From Allobosea sp. OK403 (lineage in GTDB: Bacteria; Pseudomonadota; Alphaproteobacteria; Rhizobiales; Beijerinckiaceae): a stretch of 64,000 bases of DNA. The stretch's first letter is position 1, and every line of letters begins with the position of its first letter. Of this stretch, positions 42,785 to 51,226 are shown piece by piece. Position numbers and translations under genes: made by a program. The DNA is taken from positions 620,001 through 684,000 of the forward strand of contig NZ_FOQV01000001.1 in NCBI RefSeq assembly GCF_900113835.1, in the 5' to 3' direction. A model generated the notes under the pieces. It was not told where the DNA came from and searched no databases. It worked only from the letters and a program-made list of their open reading frames with translations.

Positions 42785-43843
42785 TCAGCGGAAGGGCAGC
42801 GGGTAGTGCAGCCCGCCATGGCTGTAGAGGTTGTTCTGGCCGCGCGGCAACTGCAGCCCCTTGGCACCGAAATGCATGTCGTAGAGTTCGCCGTAATTTC
42901 CGACTGCCTTGATGACGCGTACGACCCACTCGTCATCGAGGCCGATCATCTTGGCGAGCCCGGCATCGAGGCCAAGGAAGCGCCGGATCGCCGGCTTGGT
43001 GCTGGTCCGGAAGCTCTCGATATTGTCGCGGGTGATCTCGTATTCCTCGGCAGTCTTCAAGGCGGCATCGACCCAGTAGACGATGTCGCGCCAACGATCG
43101 TCGCCGCTGCGTACATAGGGGCCGAGCGGCTCCTTGCTGAGATTGTCGGGCAGGATCATCCAATCATCGACCTTCTGCATGGTCGAGCGCACGGCGGCGA
43201 GGCTGCCGGTGTCGTCGCTATAGCCGTCGCAGCGGCCGGCTTCAGCGGCTTTCGCTGCCTCCTCGGATTTGTCGAAGGTCAGCGTGGCGATCTTGATGTT
43301 GTTGGCGCGCGCGAAGTCGCCGATGTTCAACTCCAGGCTGGAGCCGGCGAGGGTGCAGATCGTGGCGCCGTTCATCTCCGCCGCCTTGGCGACATTCAGG
43401 CTCTTGCGCACCATGAAGCTCTGCCCGGCATAGAAATTGACTGCTGTAGGCTGCAGGCTCAGCGAGGCGTTGCGCGAGAAGGTGTGCGTGCTGTCACGGA
43501 TCAGCACGTCGATGTCGCCCGATTGCAGCAAGGTGAAGCGTGTGGGCGTGGTAGTGGGCACGAAGCGCACCTTCTCGACATCACCGAGCAACGCAGCTGC
43601 GATGGCCCGGCAATAATCGACATCGAGCCCCTGCCATTTGCGGGCGCCGTCCTGATAGGCGAAGCCTGGAATGCCGGTGTCGATGCCGCAATTGAGCTGG
43701 CCGCGCTGCTTGATCGCGGCGGCCGTCGGGCCCGGAGCCGGCAGCGCGCCCTGAGCCTGCGCCGACGTCGCTGCGAAACCCGTCGCGCATAATGCGAGCA
43801 GGACGCCGCTGATACGAGCCTTGGTGATCCATTTCGATCGCAT
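42785..43843 (-). CDS. aapJ: General L-amino-acid ABC transporter substrate-binding protein, AapJ-like
   Basis: 352 residues with a cleavable signal peptide (GVLLALCATGFAATSAQAQG). Family-3 binding domain: GQLNCGIDTGIPGFAYQD, WQGLDVDYCRAIAAALLGD, LQSGDIDVLIRDST, a CDGYSDDTGSLAA segment and GNYGELYDMHFG. Binds amino acids in the periplasm for the AapQM permeases. The start at 43843 is chosen because AGGGGA lies 6 bases upstream; ATGs at 43849 and 43864 are alternatives. Confidence 0.9.
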   Translation of the reverse strand: MRSKWITKARISGVLLALCATGFAATSAQAQGALPAPGPTAAAIKQRGQLNCGIDTGIPGFAYQDGARKWQGLDVDYCRAIAAALLGDVEKVRFVPTTTPTRFTLLQSGDIDVLIRDSTHTFSRNASLSLQPTAVNFYAGQSFMVRKSLNVAKAAEMNGATICTLAGSSLELNIGDFARANNIKIATLTFDKSEEAAKAAEAGRCDGYSDDTGSLAAVRSTMQKVDDWMILPDNLSKEPLGPYVRSGDDRWRDIVYWVDAALKTAEEYEITRDNIESFRTSTKPAIRRFLGLDAGLAKMIGLDDEWVVRVIKAVGNYGELYDMHFGAKGLQLPRGQNNLYSHGGLHYPLPFR

Positions 43844-43976
43844 CGTCATTCCCCTGTTCTGCATCGGTTTGATGGTTCCGATGTCGATAAGTCAGCTAAG
43901 CGCGTCCGGTCGATCGGCCCAAGTCGCGTTCTGCGACCGTGCCGTCGCGAGGTGCGATGCCTGCCGATCGGCGCGT

Positions 43977-44966
43977 TCAATAGCCCCGTTCCGGGGGCGC
44001 CAGATTGGGAGGGCGCCCGTCAGTGAGGTAGGCGTCGAGGCTCTCCAGGAAGAACGCGGCCGAGCGCGATTTCCAATCCGAGACGCTGTCGGACATATGC
44101 GGCGTGATCGTCAGGTTCGGGACGCTCCAGAGCGGACTATCCTGCGGGAGCGGCTCTTGTGCGAATACGTCGAGGATCGCGGCGCGGAGATGGCCCCTGG
44201 CCAGGAGCCGGGCCAGCGCCGCCTCGTCGACGATGCCGCCGCGCGCGGTGTTGACCAGGATCGTGCCGTGCTTGAGGCGTTCCAGCATGGCCGCATCGAA
44301 CAGCCACGTCGTTTCTTGCGTCAGCGGAAGATGGAGCGAGACGAAATCGACACTGCCGATGATGTCAGCAAGCTCGCTCGTGGCCAGAACCGTATCGAGA
44401 TGGGGCGCCGGTGTGGGGTGCGCACGGATGCCGATCGTCTTCATGCCGAAGGCTTTGGCCCGCTCGGCGACCGTCATGCCGATCCGCCCGAGCCCGACGA
44501 TCAGTAGCGTCTTGCCCTTGACGCCGGTCCAGCCTGTCGCCTCCCAGTGGTGGGCGACTTGCCGGCGCGCATAATCGCCGAAGCCGATATTGGCGGACAG
44601 GATTGCGCCGATGACATACTCCGCCATGAAATCGCTGAGCACGCCGGCCGAATTCGAGACCATGAGACGTGCGTTGTCCCAAGGCGCGAGATGGTCGAGC
44701 CCGACCCCGGCATAATGCAGCCAACGCAAGCCCGGCGTCGCCAGCATTGGCGCCGTCGTCGCGCCCCTGAAGCCCGGCATCTTGTACTGGAAGACGACCT
44801 CCGGACGGTGGTGCGTCAGCGCTTCGGGGAGATCGCCCGGTCGCGACGCGACCGCGACCCGTTCGCCGCCGCGATGCAGGATGGATGCGAGATGGTCGCC
44901 TGGCGCCGGGTCGATCACCAGGATGCGCGGAGTGGCTGCCGGCTCAGCCAAAATAGCTGTCGCCAT
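43977..44966 (-). CDS. D-isomer 2-hydroxyacid dehydrogenase (NAD-binding)
   Basis: 329 residues. NAD loop VGLGRIG at 157-163 and the catalytic triad of the family: Arg242 (NTARGGIV), Glu271 (FAQEPL), His290 (TPHMSD). It interconverts a 2-oxoacid and a D-2-hydroxyacid; resembles the glyoxylate/hydroxypyruvate reductase branch, substrate unknown. Its start overlaps the cupin gene's end by 23 bases, so the two are co-expressed. Sits between leuB and the aap-like genes. Confidence 0.9.
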   Translation of the reverse strand: MATAILAEPAATPRILVIDPAPGDHLASILHRGGERVAVASRPGDLPEALTHHRPEVVFQYKMPGFRGATTAPMLATPGLRWLHYAGVGLDHLAPWDNARLMVSNSAGVLSDFMAEYVIGAILSANIGFGDYARRQVAHHWEATGWTGVKGKTLLIVGLGRIGMTVAERAKAFGMKTIGIRAHPTPAPHLDTVLATSELADIIGSVDFVSLHLPLTQETTWLFDAAMLERLKHGTILVNTARGGIVDEAALARLLARGHLRAAILDVFAQEPLPQDSPLWSVPNLTITPHMSDSVSDWKSRSAAFFLESLDAYLTDGRPPNLAPPERGY

Positions 44967-45450
44967 AGATCAGCTCGACTTCCTTGTTGGCGGTCGAGTT
45001 GCCGTCGACCGGCTTGCCATGAATGTCCAGGCGCTCGAGCACATCACCGTCATGGCCCTTGTCGGAGCCCACGCGCAGCATGACCAGCGGCTCTCCTTCC
45101 CCGGCCTTGAACCAATAAAGCGCCGTATCGGGCAGGAACACGCCCTCATGCTTGCCGACGACGCGCATCTCGTCATTGGGGCCATGGAATTCCGCCGTGC
45201 CCTGCAGCACGACGAAGACATGATCCTCGTTGGGATGCCGATGCAAACCGTTCTCGCCGGCCTGGGCATAGGTCTTGAGTACGACCGACATCGTGTCGCT
45301 CGCCGCCATCAGCGTGTCGGCCCGCCCCTGGACTGGGAGCCGGGTACGCAGCTTGAAAAAGGTCGGCCCCTTGGTTTTGGCCAGTTCGGCCATCTGCCCG
45401 TGCATATCCGCCGTGGTGTTGGCCGTCGCCTTCATGGCTTGGTCGGTCAT
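44944..45450 (-). CDS. Cupin-domain protein
   Basis: 168 residues. Cupin motif 1 is HRHPNEDHVFVVLQGTAEF (two His, Glu replaced by Asp-His spacing) and motif 2 covers GVFLPDTALYWFKAG. One-domain cupins of this size are often small metal-dependent dioxygenases, isomerases or binding proteins. AGGAG lies 6 bases before the ATG. Nine bases separate it from leuB, and it overlaps the hydroxyacid dehydrogenase gene, so it belongs to the same pathway. No specific activity assigned. Confidence 0.8.
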   Translation of the reverse strand: MTDQAMKATANTTADMHGQMAELAKTKGPTFFKLRTRLPVQGRADTLMAASDTMSVVLKTYAQAGENGLHRHPNEDHVFVVLQGTAEFHGPNDEMRVVGKHEGVFLPDTALYWFKAGEGEPLVMLRVGSDKGHDGDVLERLDIHGKPVDGNSTANKEVELIYGDSYFG

Positions 45451-45459
45451 TGGGTGCTC

Positions 45460-46533
45460 CTATGATGCCTGAGTGAGTTGCGCGATGACGGCGTCGCCCA
45501 TTTCGCGCGTGCCGAGGACGCGCGCGCCAGGCTCGGCGATGTCGGCGGTGCGCAGGCCCTGCGCCAGAACTTTGCGCACGGCCTGTTCGATCCGGTCGGC
45601 ATCGGCCGTCAGCCCGAAGCTGAAACGCAGCATCATTGCTGCCGAAAGAATGGTGGCGAGCGGGTTTGCGATGTTCCGGCCCGCGAGATCGGGCGCGCAA
45701 CCATGGACCGGCTCGTAGAGGCCCTTGCGGCCGATACCGAGCGAAGCCGACGGCAGCATGCCGATCGAGCCGGTCAGCATCGCCGCCTCGTCGGAGAGGA
45801 TATCGCCGAAGAGATTGCTGGTGACGATGACGTCGAAGTCCCTGGGTGAGCGCACGAGCGTCATCGCAGCGGCGTCGATGTAGAGATGCGAAAGCTCGAC
45901 ATCGGGGAATTCTGCGGAGACCTCGATCACGACCTGGCGCCAGAGTTCGCCGGTTTCGAGCACATTGGCCTTGTCGACCGAGCAGAGCTTGCCGCGCCGC
46001 GAGCGCGCGGCCTCGAAGCCGACCCGCGCGATCCGAGCGATCTCGCGCTCGTCATAGCGCATGGTGTTGAAGCTTTCGCGGCCATGCGGGCCGGTCCTGT
46101 CGCCACGCGGTTCGCCGAAATAGATGTCGCCGGTCAACTCGCGCAGGATCAGGAGGTCGAGCCCTTCGATCACGTCCGGTCGCAAGGTCGAGGCCCCGAT
46201 CAACTCAGGGAATAGCCGGATCGGGCGGAAGTTGGCGAAGAGTTCGAGCTCCGTGCGCAGCGAGAGGAGCGCGTCGCCCGGGCGTAGGCCACGCGGCAGC
46301 GTCTCGTATTGGAAGCCGCCCTCGGCGCCGAACAGGATCGCATCGCTCGCCTTGACGAGCGCCAGCGTCTCCGGCGGCAGCGGATGGCCCGTTGCCTCAT
46401 AGGCCGCCCCGCCGACGAGCGCCTGCGTGAAGGCGAAGGGCCGCTGCGGACTTTCAATGGCGCGCAGAACCTTGAGCGCTTCAGCGACGACCTCGGGGCC
46501 AATCCCGTCCCCGGGCAATACGGCGATCTTCAT
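45460..46533 (-). CDS. leuB: 3-isopropylmalate dehydrogenase-family enzyme
   Basis: 357 residues. [51 protein letters not shown] (catalytic Lys/Asp region) and [20 protein letters not shown] are all canonical LeuB motifs. In leucine synthesis it oxidises and decarboxylates 3-isopropylmalate with NAD. Here it is embedded in a regulated transport/catabolism-like cluster, so a relative such as D-malate or another 2-alkylmalate may be the true substrate. Confidence 0.9.
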   Translation of the reverse strand: MKIAVLPGDGIGPEVVAEALKVLRAIESPQRPFAFTQALVGGAAYEATGHPLPPETLALVKASDAILFGAEGGFQYETLPRGLRPGDALLSLRTELELFANFRPIRLFPELIGASTLRPDVIEGLDLLILRELTGDIYFGEPRGDRTGPHGRESFNTMRYDEREIARIARVGFEAARSRRGKLCSVDKANVLETGELWRQVVIEVSAEFPDVELSHLYIDAAAMTLVRSPRDFDVIVTSNLFGDILSDEAAMLTGSIGMLPSASLGIGRKGLYEPVHGCAPDLAGRNIANPLATILSAAMMLRFSFGLTADADRIEQAVRKVLAQGLRTADIAEPGARVLGTREMGDAVIAQLTQAS

Positions 46534-46593
46534 GATGTCTGGCCTTTTCGGCGCGCCCGAGGCAGCGCGATTATGGGAATGCTGCGGTTCGTC

Positions 46594-47199
46594 TCAGAGC
46601 CAGGCGCTGTGAGCACGCCGTAGCTCCTCGAAGGTGGAGATCTCGTCGGCAAGGCCGAGCGTGAAAGCGATCTCATCCTGACCCGTCAGCAGGAGCTGGC
46701 GGTTGAAGTCGTCGATCGCGAAGGGGAGGTCCGGCTGCCCAGAGCGCGAAACCCTGAGGTTTTGCAGGTCAATGGCCAGTCGCGTCGAGGGATCAGCCTC
46801 GCAAGCGGCGAAGAGCGCTTCGATCTCCATGCCCGGCAGCACGACCGGCAGCAGGCCGTTCTTCAAGGCGTTGGCGTAGAAGATGTCGCCGAAGCTGGGC
46901 GCCACCACCGCACGGAAGCCGTAATCGAAGACCGCATAGACCGCCTGTTCGCGCGAGGAACCGCAGCCGAAATTCTCGCCCGCGATGAGGATGCGGGCGT
47001 CCCGATGGGCTGGGTTGTTGACGATATAGTCGGGCCTTTCGGCGCCGACCGCATCGAAGCGCAGGTCATGGAAGAAATAGCGGCCAAACCCGTCGGCGCG
47101 CGGCTTCTGCATAAAGCGCGAGGGCAGGATGCGGTCTGTGTCGATATTGGCGCCGCGCATTGGCAGCGCCCGGGCTTCCAGTCGCTCGAACGGTTCCAT
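46594..47199 (-). CDS. leuD: 3-isopropylmalate dehydratase small subunit
   Basis: 201 residues. ANIDTDRILPSRFM, ENFGCGSSREQAVYA and SFGDIFYANALKNGLLPV are the LeuD swivel-domain signatures. It combines with LeuC to isomerise 2- and 3-isopropylmalate through a dehydration. The ATG at 47199 lies one base after the leuC stop, so the subunits are co-translated. Confidence 0.93.
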   Translation of the reverse strand: MEPFERLEARALPMRGANIDTDRILPSRFMQKPRADGFGRYFFHDLRFDAVGAERPDYIVNNPAHRDARILIAGENFGCGSSREQAVYAVFDYGFRAVVAPSFGDIFYANALKNGLLPVVLPGMEIEALFAACEADPSTRLAIDLQNLRVSRSGQPDLPFAIDDFNRQLLLTGQDEIAFTLGLADEISTFEELRRAHSAWL

Positions 47200-47200
47200 C

Positions 47201-48631
47201 TCAGGCGCTCCATGCAAAGGAGCGCGGCGCAGGCTGCTGCCGAATATCGGTCAGGCAACCGTTGACCGCGGCGGACGCGGCCATCGCGGGACTCAGCAGG
47301 TGGGTTCGCGCACCCGGTCCCTGCCGGTTGACGAAGTTGCGGTTGGTCGTCGCGGCGCAACGCTGGCCTGCTGGTACGGCATCGCCATTGATCGCGATGC
47401 ACATCGAGCAGCCCGCCTCACGCCAGGCGAAACCAGCCTCCTTGAAGATTCGGTCGAGCCCCTCGGCCTCGGCCTGCCGCTTCACCAGTCCCGAGCCGGG
47501 CACGACGAAGCTCGGCACGACCACCTTGCGGCCGGCGATGACGGCTGCGGCTTCGCGCAGATCCTCGATGCGACCATTGGTGCAGGAGCCGATGAAAACG
47601 CAGTCGACCGGCAGTCCCGACAGCCGCATGCCAGGCGACAGGCCCATATAGGCAAGTGCGCGCCGCGCATGCTCACGCCGCACCAGATCGACGATCAGAT
47701 CAGGGTCGGGCACCAACTCGTCAATGCCGATCGCATCCTCCGGCGTCGTGCCCCATGTCACCATCGGGCTGAGAGCGGAGGCATCGAGCGCGACCTCGCG
47801 ATCGAAGCGGGCCTGCGGATCCGAGGCGAGACGGCGCCAGGCGGCGGCGGCTTTGTCGAACAGGACCCCTTTGGGGGCAAAAGGGCGATCGGCGAGATAG
47901 GCAATCGTCGTCTCGTCGGGCGCGATCATGCCGCCCCGCGCCCCGGCCTCGATCGACATGTTGCAGACCGTCATGCGGCCTTCCATCGACATCCGCGCAA
48001 TGGCACCGCCGGCATATTCGATGACATGGCCGGCCGCGCCGCCGACGCCGATCCTGCCGATGATGGCCAGGATCAGGTCCTTGGCGCAGACGCCGGGGCT
48101 GAGCGTGCCCTCGATGCGGATACGCATGGTTCCGGGCCGGCGCTGCCACAGGCTCTGGGTCGCCACGACATGACTCAGTTCGGAGAATCCGATGCCGAAG
48201 GCGAAGGCGCCGAAGGCGCCATGCGTCGAGGTATGACTGTCCGCGCAGACGATCGTGCTGCCGGGCAAAGTCAGGCCCTGCTCCGGCCCCATTACATGAA
48301 CGATGCCCTGGCGCGGATCATCAAGACCAAACAGCGTCATGCCCGTCCTAGCCGCCGTACGCTCCAGCGTCTCGACCATGCCGCGTCGCTCCGCATCGTC
48401 ATCGGCATCGAAGCGGCGTTTCGTCGTGGGGATGTAGTGATCCGGAGTGCCGAAGCTGCGCTCCGGCCGCCGCATTGGGACGCCGCGATCAAGCACCGAG
48501 GGAAAGACATCGGGAAGGATATCGTCGGCGACATAGAGGCGATCGACATAAAGCAGCGTCTGGCCGTCGCCACGCTGTGTGACGACATGGTCGTTCCAGA
48601 CTTTGTCGAACAAGGTGAGCGATGGGGCCAT
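47201..48631 (-). CDS. leuC: 3-isopropylmalate dehydratase large subunit
   Basis: 476 residues, aconitase superfamily. The 4Fe-4S ligands are in place (IGSCTNGR and CSMC), with ADSHTSTHGAFGA and TTNRNFVNRQGPG near substrate and cluster. Together with LeuD it forms the isomerase. ATG at 48631 preferred to an in-frame GTG nine bases upstream. It begins 84 bases after the LysR gene, same strand. Confidence 0.93.
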   Translation of the reverse strand: MAPSLTLFDKVWNDHVVTQRGDGQTLLYVDRLYVADDILPDVFPSVLDRGVPMRRPERSFGTPDHYIPTTKRRFDADDDAERRGMVETLERTAARTGMTLFGLDDPRQGIVHVMGPEQGLTLPGSTIVCADSHTSTHGAFGAFAFGIGFSELSHVVATQSLWQRRPGTMRIRIEGTLSPGVCAKDLILAIIGRIGVGGAAGHVIEYAGGAIARMSMEGRMTVCNMSIEAGARGGMIAPDETTIAYLADRPFAPKGVLFDKAAAAWRRLASDPQARFDREVALDASALSPMVTWGTTPEDAIGIDELVPDPDLIVDLVRREHARRALAYMGLSPGMRLSGLPVDCVFIGSCTNGRIEDLREAAAVIAGRKVVVPSFVVPGSGLVKRQAEAEGLDRIFKEAGFAWREAGCSMCIAINGDAVPAGQRCAATTNRNFVNRQGPGARTHLLSPAMAASAAVNGCLTDIRQQPAPRSFAWSA

Positions 48632-48715
48632 GGACGCCACGAGCCTGCAGTCTGGGTTGCCTGCCTCGCCGCCGGGCCGGATGATCCGGGACCGGTTGCG
48701 AGGTCGAGGCGAAGA

Positions 48716-49846
48716 CTAGAGGCGGGGCAGGATGGGGGAAGTCGCCTCTCGTGAGGCGGGGATCGCGTCTTGCGATGGCTCGTCTCGCGATGGTTCGCCT
48801 TGCCCGGCCTTGGAGATCAGGTGCTGCAGCAGCAGGCGGGCAGCATGGGGCAGGCTCGCGGGGTCTCGTGTGCAGATCTTGTGTTGACGTATCGCCCAGG
48901 GCTCGTCGAGCGCGATCGCTCGGATATTGATCGAGTTGACGATGCGCCGTGCGAAGAGCTCCGGCACGACGCCGACGCCCAGCCCTGCCTCGACCATGCG
49001 GCACATCGCATCGAAACTGCCGACCCTGATGCGTCCCCTGATCGAGCGCCCCATGGTCGAGGCTGCACGCAGCAACAGCAATTCGATCGAACTGCCCCGT
49101 TCCTGCTCGATCAGGTCATGCTCGAGCACGTCCGCGAGCTTCAGAGAGGGCCTGCCGGCAAGCTCGTGCTCTGTCGGCACGACCACCAACAACCTGTCGC
49201 GGTGATAGGGGTGGACCGTCAGGTCTGCGGTCGGGAGATGTCCGGCGAAGAGGCCGATATCCGCGGCGCTCTCGGCGACCGCCCTGATGATATCGGGGCT
49301 GACCTTGGCCTCGAACTCGACCCGGATCTGGGGATGCAAGGCCAGAAATTCCGCCAGTTCCTCGGGCAGATAGCCAAAGATAGTGGAATCATTGGCGAAA
49401 ACCCGGACATGACCGCGCACGCCGGACGAGTGGTCGAAGACCTCGCTCTCCAACTGCGCCAGATCGCGCAGGATGACACGCGAATGATGCAGGAAGACCC
49501 GGCCGGCGGGCGTGGCATCGACTCCCTTGTGATGGCGCTTGATGAGCGGCACGCCGACGGCGTGTTCGAGATCGGAAATGCGCTTGCTGACGGCGGAAGC
49601 GGCGATGTTCTCGCGTTCGGCCGCCTTGGCGATGCTCTGCTCCTCGATGATGGTGATGAAGAGCTTCAGGGTCAGCAGGTCGATGCGCGCCAGCAGGCCG
49701 CGCCCTGGCAGGACAGGCAGCGCGGCTTCTGCCGTGACTGGGGAAACGGGAACCGTTCTGCGCGATCTGTCGAAGCGATCAGCCATCTGCGCATTGTCCT
49801 CCCGGCGCTTGGCTATCGTTGGAGCCGATAACCGCTCCTGAGTCAT
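48716..49846 (-). CDS. LysR-family transcriptional regulator heading the leuCDB/aap cluster
   Basis: 376 residues, longer than usual because of a 50-residue N-terminal and a 30-residue C-terminal low-complexity extension. The helix-turn-helix (LTLKLFITIIEEQSIAKAAE, ISDLEHAVG) is followed by the LysR substrate domain. Likely regulator of the downstream genes and itself. ATG 49846 is the first start; Met21 (49786) has GGAGG about 11 bases upstream and could be the real one. Confidence 0.9.
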   Translation of the reverse strand: MTQERLSAPTIAKRREDNAQMADRFDRSRRTVPVSPVTAEAALPVLPGRGLLARIDLLTLKLFITIIEEQSIAKAAERENIAASAVSKRISDLEHAVGVPLIKRHHKGVDATPAGRVFLHHSRVILRDLAQLESEVFDHSSGVRGHVRVFANDSTIFGYLPEELAEFLALHPQIRVEFEAKVSPDIIRAVAESAADIGLFAGHLPTADLTVHPYHRDRLLVVVPTEHELAGRPSLKLADVLEHDLIEQERGSSIELLLLRAASTMGRSIRGRIRVGSFDAMCRMVEAGLGVGVVPELFARRIVNSINIRAIALDEPWAIRQHKICTRDPASLPHAARLLLQHLISKAGQGEPSRDEPSQDAIPASREATSPILPRL

Positions 49847-50282
49847 ATAAATTCATGATCCGAGTCCATTTTCTGGACTGCTGGAAGGTAGAGTTTTCCA
49901 GCCTTTGTCACGATGGCGGGCCGGCATAAGCCTCTTTCTCTTCCGTCGGACGGCAGTGCCTGGACATGGCTTTCATCCTTCGAAAGCCGGGGTTGCCGGT
50001 CAATTGCATCGCTTCAAACTATCTGCCTTGAGGGGCGTATCCAGCTGTCGGATGAATTTGAAGCGGCCTGCGAGCGGGGGCGTCCGAGATCGGTATTCGC
50101 CGGCCAAATGGCACCATCGCATAAAGCATAGCTGCACCGATTGCTGCGCCTGCCCATTCGTCACACTCTGATTCTGCGGGAAGCCGGTCAACTGGGGATG
50201 CTCCAGCCGATCTTTCTCGCGGCGCCGCTGGCCGAGGCTCGGTTCTTGCTGGCGGCAGAATGGGACTGCGGAGAGGTTTTCA
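49847..50282. other. Divergent intergenic region, no convincing gene
   Basis: About 430 bases between the LysR gene (minus) and the leader ORF at 50283 (plus). Apart from the inverted repeat at 49881-49901 nothing stands out. A 72-codon frame at 49913-50131 was considered and not accepted. Confidence 0.4.
49881..49901. promoter_or_regulatory. Possible LysR operator upstream of the regulator gene
   Basis: CTGGAA-N9-TTCCAG, a 6-base inverted repeat 35 bases upstream of the LysR start. Size and position fit an autoregulatory LysR box. Confidence 0.35.
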
Positions 50283-50402
50283 ATGTCCGATGGAGAGGCA
50301 ATGCAGAATGACGCGACAGCGAGCGATCGAGGGATCTTTGTGTGGATCGCCCCAATGGCTGGACACAGCCTTGTTCGCGAAGCGATGAGCCGGCTGCGAT
50401 GA
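50283..50402 (+). CDS. Short 39-codon ORF coupled to the DUF1028 gene (possible leader peptide)
   Basis: ATG is preceded by GGAGAGG at 6 bases, a near-ideal ribosome site, whereas the DUF1028 ATG itself has none. The 39-residue product (starts MSDGEAMQND, ends EAMSRLR) has no recognisable domain. Its TGA overlaps the next ATG (ATGA), so translation of the short frame probably delivers ribosomes to the DUF1028 gene. It may be a leader, or a decayed remnant of a longer gene. Confidence 0.4.
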   Translation: MSDGEAMQNDATASDRGIFVWIAPMAGHSLVREAMSRLR

Positions 50403-51061
50403 CGTATTCGATTGCCGGCATGTGCCAACGGACAGGCATGTTCGGTCTTGCGGTCACGACATCGTCGATTGCCGTGGGAAGCCGCTGCCCCTTTGCGAAA
50501 GCCGGTGTCGGGGCCGTTCTGACCCAGCATTGCACGGATCCCCGGCTGGGGCCGCGAGGCATAGCTCTGCTCGAGGAGGGCAAGACGGCGGCGGAGGTCA
50601 TCGCCATCCTCACGGATGCCGGGCCCGAGATCGAGCACCGGCAGCTCGCGATCATCGACAGGCACGGTGGCACGGCCTGGTTCCATGGCAAGCGCATCCT
50701 GTCGACCCATCACGCCTCTGAGGCCGCCGGTTGTGTCGCAATCGGGAACATCATCCGCACGCCCTCCGTCATCAGCGCGATGACCGAGACCTTCGCAAGC
50801 CTTCCAGAGTCCCATCTCGGTGAAAGGCTGATGGCGGCGCTGGAGGCCGGGTACGAGGCGGGTGGAGAGCTGAAGCAGGAGAAGTCCGCCGCCTTGCTCG
50901 TCGTCCACAAGGAAACCTTCCCGCTGGTCGATCTGCGGGTCGATTACGACCGGGCCGCGATCTCCCAGCTGCGCTTCCTTTGGGAGAACTACACGCCTGT
51001 CATGGCCTCCTATATCGAGCGCGCGCTCGATCCCGAAGCCTCGAAATACTGGGTCAAGTGA
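50399..51061 (+). CDS. DUF1028 family protein (Ntn-hydrolase-like)
   Basis: 220 residues. The N-terminus (TYSIAGMCQRTGMFGLAVTTSS, VGSRCPFAKAGVGAVLTQ in two blocks) and RGIALLEEGKTA are diagnostic for DUF1028, which has an Ntn-hydrolase-like fold and is often found beside peptide or amino-acid transport genes. Here the dipeptide-type ABC transporter follows 165 bases downstream. A hydrolase for the transported compound is plausible but unproven. Confidence 0.85.
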   Translation: MTYSIAGMCQRTGMFGLAVTTSSIAVGSRCPFAKAGVGAVLTQHCTDPRLGPRGIALLEEGKTAAEVIAILTDAGPEIEHRQLAIIDRHGGTAWFHGKRILSTHHASEAAGCVAIGNIIRTPSVISAMTETFASLPESHLGERLMAALEAGYEAGGELKQEKSAALLVVHKETFPLVDLRVDYDRAAISQLRFLWENYTPVMASYIERALDPEASKYWVK

Positions 51062-51084
51062 GCCGCGTCGCCTTCCCCTGATTA

Positions 51085-51187
51085 AAGTGCTTTCGAGCGA
51101 AGAGGGCCCCGGTCCGCGCGAAGAAAGCACATCAAAACAAATACATAGGGCGCCTGAGCGATCCGATCGGATCGGAAACTGCTCCAG
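51085..51187. repeat. Dispersed intergenic repeat, module B copy 3 (degenerate)
   Basis: AGTGCTTTCGAGCGAAG, CCGGTCCGCGCGAAGAAAGCAC, CATCAAAACAAAT, then GAGCGATCCGATCGGATCGGAAACTGCTC; a diverged version of 16061-16163 and 37799-37901. Confidence 0.7.
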
Positions 51188-51226
51188 GACGATCATTCCA
51201 CGCCGCATCTGTGAAGGAGAACAGCC

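Noticed and set aside
49913..50131. 72-codon plus-strand frame in the divergent region
   Set aside because: No ribosome site, no domain, unremarkable codon use; not enough to call a gene.
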